Positions 1 to 5,928 of a stretch of 6,019 nt of DNA are shown piece by piece (positions within the stretch are counted from its first letter, which is position 1; every line of letters starts with the position of its first letter). Source of the DNA: JBKJML01 sp046596415 (lineage in GTDB: Bacteria; Actinomycetota; Thermoleophilia; Gaiellales; Gaiellaceae); assembly GCA_046596415.1 (NCBI GenBank), contig JBKJML010000024.1:1-6019 (forward strand). The letters are read 5' to 3'. Below the pieces are notes generated by a model, which had not been told where the DNA came from, searched no databases, and worked only from the letters and a program-made list of their open reading frames with translations. The position numbers were made by a program, and so were the translations under genes.

Positions 1-1
1 C

Positions 2-628
2 TACGCGGATCTGCTGGTCCGCACGTGTCACCGGCGCGGCGCCCACGCAATCGGCGGCATGGCGGCGTTCATCCCGTCGCGCCGCGACGCCGAGGTGAAC
101 GAGACGGCGCTGCGGAAGGTGCGCGAGGACAAGAACCGCGAGGCGGGTCAGGGCTTCGACGGCACCTGGGTCGCGCACCCCGACCTCGTGCCGGTCGCGA
201 TGGAGATCTTCGACCGCGTGCTCGGCGAGCGTCCGCACCAGCTCGAGCAGCTGCGGGATGACGTCCGGCCCGACGAGGCGGCGCTGCTCGACGTCGCCTC
301 CACGCCCGGGTCGATCACCGACGCGGGCCTGCGAAACAACGTCTCCGTCGGTATTCAGTACCTCGCCGCTTGGCTGCGCGGCTCCGGTGCGGTCGCGATC
401 TTCAACCTGATGGAAGACGCGGCCACCTCGGAGATCTCCCGCTCGCAGGTCTGGCAGTGGCTGCGGCACGGACGCGTGGATCGGGAGCAGGTCGAGCGGG
501 CGATCGAGGAGGAAGTCGCGAAGCTCGGCGAGGGGTACGAGGAGGCGACCGAGCTCTTCAGGCTGGTCGCGCTCGGCGACGAGTTCGTCGAGTTCCTGAC
601 CCTGCCCGCGTACGACCGCCTTGCCTGA
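2..628 (+). CDS. aceB: Malate synthase A, C-terminal part (5' end outside window)
   Basis: Malate synthase condenses glyoxylate with acetyl-CoA to give malate, the second step of the glyoxylate shunt, in the cytoplasm. The open frame enters from the left edge (first full codon at base 2) and ends at TGA 626-628, giving 208 residues; full malate synthase A proteins are about 530 residues, so roughly the last 40% is present. Seen directly: RTCHRRGAHAIGGMAAFIP near the start, FDGTWVAHPDLVPVA, and NLMEDAATSEISRSQVWQWL. The Asp of MEDAAT (bases 416-418) matches the catalytic base that deprotonates acetyl-CoA in this family. The helical C-terminal plug domain follows and ends normally at LPAYDRLA. 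The next gene starts inside its last codons, which suggests co-transcription. No isocitrate lyase gene is visible; it may lie upstream. Family assignment is very secure. Confidence 0.96.
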   Translation, partial: YADLLVRTCHRRGAHAIGGMAAFIPSRRDAEVNETALRKVREDKNREAGQGFDGTWVAHPDLVPVAMEIFDRVLGERPHQLEQLRDDVRPDEAALLDVASTPGSITDAGLRNNVSVGIQYLAAWLRGSGAVAIFNLMEDAATSEISRSQVWQWLRHGRVDREQVERAIEEEVAKLGEGYEEATELFRLVALGDEFVEFLTLPAYDRLA

Positions 629-1805
629 GCTCTACGACCCGGCGGCACACGAGGCCGCTCACTCCGGGAGCTGGGATGAGGAGCGCGTCCGAGCCGCGAT
701 CCGCGAGCTTGCCGCCGAGACCGACGCTGCCTACGACGAGGAGCGCCAGTGGCCGCTCCATCCGCTCGACGAGAACGACGCCTATCCGACGCCGTCGCGC
801 GGCTTCTCCGAGTTCTATCTCGGCTCGGCCGGGGTGCTGTGGGCGCTCGACCACCTGAGCCGCGAGGGCGCGATCCCACGTCGGGTCGGCGACGACCGGG
901 CCGTTCGCACCGCCTACGACATCTACCTCACCGACGAGGGGAAGGTCGAGACAGGCCTGCTCACCGGCCAAGTCGGGATTCTCCTCACCTGTTACCGGCT
1001 CGCACCCGAGGAACGGGTCGCGAACGCGCTCCACGAGCTGATCCGCCAGAACATCTCCGAGCCGCGCTGCGACCTGCTCTGGGGCGCGCCCGGCACGATG
1101 CGCGCCGCCTGGTGGCTCTGGCAGTGGACCGGCGAAGAGCGGTTCGCCGACGTATGGCGCGCGAGTGCCGACGCAGTCTGGGACCTCTGGCGCTTCGACC
1201 CGGAGCTCAGCTGCCACGTCTGGGATTTCCGTGGCCGGGCCGGCGTCGTCCACATCATCGGCGCCGCGCACGGTCTGGCCGGCAACGTCTCGTCACTGCT
1301 GCAGGGCGAGGAGCTGCTGACCGAGTCGCGGCGAGAGGCGCTGCACGCACGGGCCCGGCAGGCGGCGCTGACGCTCGCGGTACGCGCCGACGGGCTCGCG
1401 AACTGGCCGCCGACGGCGGGCGACGAAGCGCCGTACCGGGTGCAGTGGTGCCACGGCGCACCCGGCCTGATCACGAGCCTCGCAGCACTCCCGTCCGACC
1501 CGGAGCTCGACGAGCTACTCGTCGAGGCCGGACGACTCGTCTGGCAGGCCGGCCCCCATGCCAAGGGGCCCGGTCTCTGTCACGGCACCGCCGGCAACGG
1601 CTACGCGCTGCTCGCGCTCCACCGGCGCACCGGCGACCCGATCTGGCTCGGCCGGGCACGCGACTTCGCCGTCCATGCGCTCGACCAGCGCCAACGGCAG
1701 GGCGCGCGGCACTCGCTCTGGACCGGCGATCTCGGCCTCGCCTGCTACCTCTGGGACTGCATCGAGGGGACCGCGGCAGGCCTGCCCTCGCTCGACAGCT
1801 TCTGA
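621..1805 (+). CDS. Orphan LanC-like (LanCL-type) zinc protein, 394 aa
   Basis: This belongs to the lanthionine synthetase C family of alpha/alpha toroids, which activate a thiol on zinc and add it to dehydroamino acids. Seven Gly-rich turn motifs recur: YLGSAGV (67-), LLTGQVGI (113-), LLWGAPG (152-), GAAHGLAGN (214-), WCHGAPG (276-), CHGTAGN (320-) and LWTGDLG (366-). Putative zinc ligands are C277, C320 and H321. D151, H217 and R273 align with the conserved NisC Asp, His and Arg. WCHGAPG and AKGPGLCHG resemble eukaryotic LanCL proteins rather than NisC (WCYG), and the length is close to human LANCL1. The start is taken as TTG 621: no ATG or GTG follows in frame before the conserved region, and this start overlaps the malate synthase stop by 8 bp, so translation is probably coupled. 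No precursor peptide, LanB/LanM dehydratase or exporter is seen. The fold is secure. The substrate is unknown, and a lantibiotic role is not supported. Confidence 0.9.
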   Translation: MPELYDPAAHEAAHSGSWDEERVRAAIRELAAETDAAYDEERQWPLHPLDENDAYPTPSRGFSEFYLGSAGVLWALDHLSREGAIPRRVGDDRAVRTAYDIYLTDEGKVETGLLTGQVGILLTCYRLAPEERVANALHELIRQNISEPRCDLLWGAPGTMRAAWWLWQWTGEERFADVWRASADAVWDLWRFDPELSCHVWDFRGRAGVVHIIGAAHGLAGNVSSLLQGEELLTESRREALHARARQAALTLAVRADGLANWPPTAGDEAPYRVQWCHGAPGLITSLAALPSDPELDELLVEAGRLVWQAGPHAKGPGLCHGTAGNGYALLALHRRTGDPIWLGRARDFAVHALDQRQRQGARHSLWTGDLGLACYLWDCIEGTAAGLPSLDSF

Positions 1806-1815
1806 CGAAGAAGCT
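1797..1815. terminator. Candidate bidirectional terminator hairpin between convergent genes
   Basis: AGCTTCT (1797-1803) and AGAAGCT (1809-1815) form a perfect 7-bp stem with a 5-nt loop, GACGA. The stem spans the LanC-like stop codon (1803-1805) and abuts the lipoprotein stop (TAG on the - strand, 1816-1818). Its position between two convergent 3' ends suits a shared terminator. However, it has only three G/C pairs and no T-tract on either side, so intrinsic termination would be weak. It could also be a chance palindrome within coding sequence. Confidence 0.35.
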
Positions 1816-2442
1816 CTAATCGCCCGCGACGAAGAACTGCCAGTCGCCGCTCGGCGTGATGCCGACGCGGTAACCGAGATAGGAGCCGAGCTCCTTGAAG
1901 CTCGCGATCTCGTCGTGGGTGTAGATCCCTGCGAGCGACAGCCACTGCGCCTCGGTCGGCCGCTCGGTGTAGGCGGAAGGCCAGGCATAGAAGTTGGCCT
2001 CGTTGCGGCCGTAGGGCGTCGCGAGGATCTGGACGAGCCGTGCGAGCGGCTTGCCGCCGCGCTCTTCCTCGCCGCGCCAGAAGTCGGCGGCGCTCGTCTC
2101 GGAGCCATAACTCGCGGTGAAGCCGGTGCTGCCCTCGAGCGCGAGCGCCTGGAGTGCGTCGTAGTCGCAGTCGACCGCGGCGGCGGCGATCCGGTCGCGC
2201 AGGGTCGCGACGGCTTCGGGGAGCCCGTCCTGCGCGGGCAGGTCGGCCGAGAGCGAGGAGGCGGAGCAGTTGGCGCCGAACGAGGGCACCGCGGGGGCCG
2301 TGCTGGGCGGCGCGGCAGCCGTCTCGGTGGTGGCGACGGTGACCGCCTCAGGCGGCGTCGTCTCGGACGCAGCGTTCTCGCCCCCGCCACAACCGGCGAG
2401 CGCGAACACGGCGACGAGCAGGATGAGGCCTCGGCTCCTCAT
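1816..2442 (-). CDS. Putative secreted lipoprotein, unknown function
   Basis: This is a 208-residue protein with a clear lipoprotein signal: MRSR, a hydrophobic stretch (LILLVAVFALA) and a LAGC lipobox with the lipidated Cys at 18. It should be anchored on the outer face of the cytoplasmic membrane. Residues 20-52 are an Ala/Thr/Pro/Glu-rich linker. A compact domain follows (about 53-208), with two cysteines (C59, C92) that could pair, and an aromatic C-terminal half containing FYAWPSAYTERP, YLGYRVGI and a terminal DWQFFVAGD. I recognise no enzyme motif and do not assign a family or function; the C-terminal half looks like an extracellular domain from actinobacterial lipoproteins. ATG at 2442 is chosen because it gives a complete signal peptide directly. 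The gene begins 26 bp after the ThDP-enzyme stop on the same strand, so it may be the operon's last gene, although nothing in it links it to that chemistry. Confidence 0.85.
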   Translation of the reverse strand: MRSRGLILLVAVFALAGCGGGENAASETTPPEAVTVATTETAAAPPSTAPAVPSFGANCSASSLSADLPAQDGLPEAVATLRDRIAAAAVDCDYDALQALALEGSTGFTASYGSETSAADFWRGEEERGGKPLARLVQILATPYGRNEANFYAWPSAYTERPTEAQWLSLAGIYTHDEIASFKELGSYLGYRVGITPSGDWQFFVAGD

Positions 2443-2468
2443 GCCCCAAAGCTACCTACGGTGTCGGA

Positions 2469-4130
2469 TCACCCGTCGCCGGCGCGAATCTGCGACAGCG
2501 TGGCGCGGGGAGTGATCGCCTCCGGATCGACGCGGAGCTCGAGCAGCGCCGGCCGGCCGGCTGCGAGGGCACGATCGAACGCCGGCTCGAACTCGGCCGT
2601 CCGCTCGACGAGCTCGCCGTGGGCGCCGAACGAGCGGGCGAGGGCCGCGAAGTCGGGATTGACGAGGTCGGTGCCGACGACGCGCCCGGGGTACTCCCGT
2701 TCCTGGTGCATGCGGATCGTCCCGTACATGCCGTTGTTCACGACGAGCACGAGGACGGCTGCGTCGTACTGCACCGCAGTCGCAAGCTCCTGCACGCTCA
2801 TCATGAAGTCGCCGTCGCCGGCGAAGCAGACAACGGTCCGTTCCGGCTCGACGAGCTTTGCGGCGATCGCCGCCGGCAGGCCGTAGCCCATCGCCCCGCT
2901 CGTCGGGGCGAGTTGCGAGCGGTACGTCGTGAACTCGTAGAAGCGGTGGGCCCAGACGCTGAAGTTGCCGGCGCCGCTCGCGAGGATCGCGTCGGCGGGC
3001 AGCCGCCGGCGCAACACGGCCATCACCTCGCCCAGGTCGAGCATCCCCGGGCCTGCGTCGTGACGCAAGTTCGCCTGGTACTCCTCGTGCGCCGCCGCCG
3101 TCGCGTCACGCCACGCCGAAGGGTCGAGCGGCTCGAGGGCGCGGGCCGCGGCGGCGAACGGGCCGGGGGCGGCGTTGATCGGCACGTCGGCGTGGTAGAC
3201 GCGGCCGAGCTCTTCCGCCCCTGCATGGACATGGACGAGCGTCTGGCGCGGTGTGGGCGCGTCGAGGAGCGTGTAGCCGGAGGTCGTCACCTCGCCGAGC
3301 CGCGCACCGACGACGAGCAGCAGGTCGGCCTCGCGGACGCGCTCGGCGAGCGCCGGGTCGATGCCGATCCCGACGTGGCCCGCATAGACGCGCGAACGGT
3401 TGTCGACGTAGTCCTGACAGCGGAACGACGTCCCGACCGGCAATTCGTTCGCCTCGGCGAACGCGAGCAGGTCGCGCGCAGCGTCACCGCTCCAGCCCCC
3501 ACCGCCGACGATCAGCAGCGGCCGTTGTGCCGACGCCAGGAGCTGCCTCATCCGCTCCAGGTCGTCGGCGCCAGGGTGCGGCTGCACGACGGAGTAACGG
3601 GCGGCATCGTCGACGACGGCCTCCTCGGTCAGCATGTCCTCGGGCAGTGCGACGACGACCGGGCCCGGACGCCCCGACGTGGCGACGTGGAAGGCACGCG
3701 ACAGGAGCTCGGGGATCCGCTCGGCCTCGTGGACCTGCACGACCCACTTCGCCATCTCGCCGAACATGCGCCGAAAGTCGATCTCCTGGAACGCCTCACG
3801 CTCGAGATGGGCGCGCGCGACCTGGCCGATCAGCAGCACGAGCGGCGTCGAGTCCTGAAACGCCGTGTGGACACCGATCGAGGCGTGCGTCGCTCCAGGC
3901 CCGCGGGTGACGAGGCACACGCCGGGCCGGCCGGTGAGCTTGCCGTACGCCTCCGCCATGTTCGCCGCGCCGGCCTCGTGGCGGCAGGTGACGAGCCTGA
4001 TCGGGCCGCCGTGGAGCGCGTCGAGTACGGCGAGGTAGCTCTCGCCGGGGACGCAGAAGGCCGTGTCGACGCCGTGAACGAGGAGCTGGTCGACGAGGAT
4101 CCGGCCGCCCGTGCGGGCAGCCGCGCTCAT
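2469..4130 (-). CDS. Acetolactate-synthase-like ThDP-dependent enzyme (2-oxo acid decarboxylase or carboligase)
   Basis: This 553-residue enzyme uses thiamine diphosphate to cleave or condense 2-oxo acids. The three-domain order is typical: N-terminal PYR domain with VPGESYLAVLDAL (27-39) and the cofactor-activating Glu E52 in CRHEAGAANMAEAYG; central domain (about 185-330) with LLIVGGGGW and LLVVGARLGE; C-terminal PP domain with SGAMGYGLPAAIAAK and the ThDP/Mg motif GDGDFMMS (438-) followed by VVNN (N465, N466). Its length suits acetolactate synthase, benzoylformate decarboxylase and 2-oxoglutarate decarboxylase types alike. Biosynthetic IlvB is less likely, because no small subunit IlvN or ilvC is adjacent. 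ATG 4130 overlaps the aldehyde dehydrogenase stop as ATGA, so the two are translationally coupled. A longer in-frame start upstream is rejected since it would read through conserved dehydrogenase sequence. The partner suggests that the product, or the pathway's next substrate, is an aldehyde. Class is secure; substrate is open. Confidence 0.93.
   Translation of the reverse strand: MSAAARTGGRILVDQLLVHGVDTAFCVPGESYLAVLDALHGGPIRLVTCRHEAGAANMAEAYGKLTGRPGVCLVTRGPGATHASIGVHTAFQDSTPLVLLIGQVARAHLEREAFQEIDFRRMFGEMAKWVVQVHEAERIPELLSRAFHVATSGRPGPVVVALPEDMLTEEAVVDDAARYSVVQPHPGADDLERMRQLLASAQRPLLIVGGGGWSGDAARDLLAFAEANELPVGTSFRCQDYVDNRSRVYAGHVGIGIDPALAERVREADLLLVVGARLGEVTTSGYTLLDAPTPRQTLVHVHAGAEELGRVYHADVPINAAPGPFAAAARALEPLDPSAWRDATAAAHEEYQANLRHDAGPGMLDLGEVMAVLRRRLPADAILASGAGNFSVWAHRFYEFTTYRSQLAPTSGAMGYGLPAAIAAKLVEPERTVVCFAGDGDFMMSVQELATAVQYDAAVLVLVVNNGMYGTIRMHQEREYPGRVVGTDLVNPDFAALARSFGAHGELVERTAEFEPAFDRALAAGRPALLELRVDPEAITPRATLSQIRAGDG
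4127..4130 (-). promoter_or_regulatory. ATGA stop/start overlap (translational coupling)
   Basis: On the - strand the ATG of the ThDP enzyme (4130-4128) and the TGA of the aldehyde dehydrogenase (4129-4127) share two bases in the tetranucleotide ATGA. This arrangement commonly lets a terminating ribosome restart on the next gene and keeps the two products in proportion. A weak GGCGGG purine run lies about 8 bases upstream of the ATG, inside the dehydrogenase gene. The overlap is the main evidence for the start chosen for the ThDP enzyme. Confidence 0.85.
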
Positions 4131-5581
4131 CCGTCGATCCCGCCGAGGCAGAGGTACTTCAGCTCCAGCCAGTCGTCGAGGCCGTACTTCGAGCCCTCGC
4201 GGCCGATGCCCGACTCCTTCATGCCGCCGAACGGCGCCGCCTCGGTCGAGATGACGCCGGTGTTGACGCCGAGGATCCCGAACTCGAGCGCCTCGGACAC
4301 GCGCCACACGCGGGCGACGTCGCGGCTGTAGAAGTAGGCGGCGAGGCCGTAGGGCGTGTCGTTCGCGAGCGTGATCGCCTCGGCCTCGGTCTGGAAGCGT
4401 TGCAGGCCGGCGACCGGGCCGAAGGTCTCCTCGCGCGTCATCGCCATCCCCTGGGTGACGCCGGAGAGCACGGTCGGCGCATAGAAGGTGCCGCCCGGGG
4501 ACGAGCCGCCGACGACGAGCGTCGCACCACGGGCCTGGGCATCGGCCACGTGGCGCTCGACCTTCTCGATCGCCTGCGCGTCGATCAGCGGCCCGAGCTC
4601 GACTCCGTCGTCGAGACCGTTGCCGAGCCGGAGCTTCGAGACCGCTGCGGTGAAGCGCTCCAGGAATGCGTCGTAGACGGCGTCCTGGACGAGGATCCGA
4701 TTCGCGCAGACGCAGGTCTGGCCGGAGTTGCGGAACTTACAGACGATCGCGCCCTCGACCGCAGCGTCGAGGTCGGCGTCGTCGAAGACGATGAACGGGG
4801 CGTTGCCTCCGAGCTCGAGCGACACCCGCTTCACCGTGTCGGCGCACTGGCGCAGCAGCAGCTTCCCGACTTCGGTCGAGCCGGTGAACGACAGCTTCCG
4901 GACGGTCGGGTTCGACGTCAGCTCGCCTCCGATCGCGCGCGCGTCCTCGGCGTCGCCCGTGACGACCGAGAAGACGCCGGGCGGCACGCCGGCCTCCTCG
5001 CCGAGCCGCGCCAACGCGAGCGCCGAGAGCGGCGTCTGCTCGGCGGGCTTCAGCACCATCGTGCAGCCGGCGGCGAGGGCCGGGGCGGCCTTACGCGTGA
5101 TCATCGCCGACGGGAAGTTCCACGGCGTGATTCCCGCGGTGACACCGATCGGTTCCTTCTGGACGACGATCCGCTTGTCGGACTGGTGCTCCGGAATCGT
5201 GTCGCCGTAGACACGCTTCGCCTCCTCGCCGTACCACTCGAAGAACGAGGCGGCATAGGCGATTTCGCCGCGCGACTCAACGAGCGGCTTGCCCTGCTCG
5301 GACGTGAGCAGGATGGCGAGCTCCTCCTGGCGCTCGAGCATCAGCTCGTACCAGCGCCGGAGCACCTGCGCACGCTCCTTCGCGGTGCGCGCGCGCCACG
5401 CAGGATAGGCGCGCGCCGCCGCCTCGATCGCGCGACGCGTCTCGGCGGTGCCGAGTCGCGGCACCGCCGCGATCAGCTCGCCGGTCGCGGGGTTCACGAC
5501 GGGGAACGTGGCGCCGGAATCGGCGTCGATCCACTCGCCGCCGACGTAGGCCTGGTGGGTCAGAAACTCGGTCACTGCCAT
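4127..5581 (-). CDS. gabD: Succinate-semialdehyde dehydrogenase, GabD type
   Basis: This enzyme probably oxidises succinate semialdehyde to succinate with NAD(P)+ in the cytoplasm. The 484-residue protein is collinear with E. coli GabD (482 aa). Shared signatures run throughout: SEQGKPL (94-), YGDTIP (125-), ITPWNFPSAMITRKAAPALA (151-), SFTGSTEVGK (231-), LELGGNAPFIVFDDADLD (255-), FRNSGQTCVCANR (283-), EETFGP (384-) and FGGMKESGIGREGSKYG (451-). The catalytic residues N155, K178, E256, C290 and E385 are all present; C292 gives the CVC pair seen in SSADHs. A Glu (E181, KPAEQTP) replaces the Ser that E. coli GabD has in KPASQTP, pointing to NAD+ rather than NADP+. ATG 5581 gives the expected N-terminus; no strong Shine-Dalgarno is seen, so coupling to the upstream gene 14 bp away is possible. 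Glutarate semialdehyde or a related aldehyde is an alternative substrate. Confidence 0.93.
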   Translation of the reverse strand: MAVTEFLTHQAYVGGEWIDADSGATFPVVNPATGELIAAVPRLGTAETRRAIEAAARAYPAWRARTAKERAQVLRRWYELMLERQEELAILLTSEQGKPLVESRGEIAYAASFFEWYGEEAKRVYGDTIPEHQSDKRIVVQKEPIGVTAGITPWNFPSAMITRKAAPALAAGCTMVLKPAEQTPLSALALARLGEEAGVPPGVFSVVTGDAEDARAIGGELTSNPTVRKLSFTGSTEVGKLLLRQCADTVKRVSLELGGNAPFIVFDDADLDAAVEGAIVCKFRNSGQTCVCANRILVQDAVYDAFLERFTAAVSKLRLGNGLDDGVELGPLIDAQAIEKVERHVADAQARGATLVVGGSSPGGTFYAPTVLSGVTQGMAMTREETFGPVAGLQRFQTEAEAITLANDTPYGLAAYFYSRDVARVWRVSEALEFGILGVNTGVISTEAAPFGGMKESGIGREGSKYGLDDWLELKYLCLGGIDG

Positions 5582-5595
5582 GGCCCGAGGATAGT

Positions 5596-5923
5596 TCAGC
5601 GCATCAGCATGCCGCCGTTGACATCGAGCGTCGCCCCGGTGACGAAGGCCGCGTCCGCCGAGGCGAGGTAGGCGACTGCGGCGGCGACCTCCTCGGGCCG
5701 ACCAAGCCGCCCAGCCGGGATCGTCTTCAGCATCGCCTCAGTCCGCTCGGGAGAGACCGAGGCGACCATCGGCCCGTCGATTGCCGCGGGCGCAACCGCG
5801 TTGACGGTGACGCCGGTGCCCGCGAGCGCGCTCGCGAGGACGACGCGGTCGCCGTCAGCGTGCAGCCTGCGCGATCGCAGCGCCGAGCCCGCGGGCGGCG
5901 CAGGTGACGACCGCTGTGCGCAG
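5596..5923 (-). pseudogene. Short-chain dehydrogenase/reductase (SDR) remnant with frameshift and internal deletion
   Basis: Two ends of an SDR remain without the middle. From 5923 the first frame reads LRTAVVTCAARGLGAAIAQ, an SDR nucleotide-binding turn (normally TGxxxGxG) in which the first Gly is Cys and the start codon is CTG, not ATG. That frame hits TGA at 5855-5857 after 22 codons. Removing the effect of a net 2-nt loss near 5866 restores LHADGDRVVLA, which then jumps to SALAGTGVTVNAVAPAAIDG and continues to AGRLGRPEEVAAAVAYLAS, VTGATLDVNGGMLMR and TGA 5596-5598. The NNAG motif, the catalytic Ser and YxxxK are absent: about 140 of a usual 250 residues are missing. An AGGAG (5930-5926) survives upstream. 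The remnant sits between two same-strand genes, so it was probably an operon member. Assembly error near a sequence end is an alternative explanation for the lesions. Confidence 0.85.
5821..5836. repeat. 16-bp perfect palindrome at the SDR deletion junction
   Basis: CGCGAGCGCGCTCGCG reads the same on both strands. It lies where the SDR remnant passes from its N-terminal part (VVLA) to its C-terminal part (SALAGTG). The hexamer CTCGCG occurs twice in the - strand reading across this junction, so a repeat-mediated deletion is conceivable. Such GC-only palindromes also arise by chance in high-GC coding DNA, so a functional role is not claimed. Confidence 0.5.
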
Positions 5924-5928
5924 CTCTC

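Noticed and set aside
621..1805. Lantibiotic biosynthesis cluster
   Set aside because: Only a LanC-like protein is present. No Cys/Ser/Thr-rich leader peptide, dehydratase, protease or ABC exporter lies beside it, and its neighbour is malate synthase.
2443..2468. Promoter or terminator in the 26-bp gap between the ThDP enzyme and lipoprotein genes
   Set aside because: No convincing -35/-10 pair, hairpin or T-tract is visible. Only a GGGG run adjoins the lipoprotein ATG.
1558..2886. A 442-codon + strand frame crossing the LanC-like 3' end, the lipoprotein and the ThDP enzyme
   Set aside because: It spans three well-supported genes in the wrong frame or strand and has no recognisable domain.
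2469..4130. Naming the ThDP enzyme IlvB (biosynthetic acetolactate synthase)
   Set aside because: No ilvN or ilvC follows, the partner is an aldehyde dehydrogenase, and family-level motifs do not fix the substrate.
4131..4307. A longer N-terminus for the ThDP enzyme, starting near 4307
   Set aside because: The extra 59 residues would be an out-of-frame reading of the conserved gabD C-terminus, are Arg-rich, and precede a normal family N-terminus at the ATGA overlap.
2619..4331. A 570-codon open frame on the + strand opposite the ThDP enzyme and the end of gabD
   Set aside because: It mirrors two conserved genes. Its translation is Arg/Asp/Gly/Val-rich with no motif, as expected for an antisense frame in GC-rich DNA.
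4400..5671. A 423-codon open frame on the + strand opposite gabD
   Set aside because: The gabD frame carries every catalytic residue. The antisense product is low-complexity and Arg/Glu-rich.
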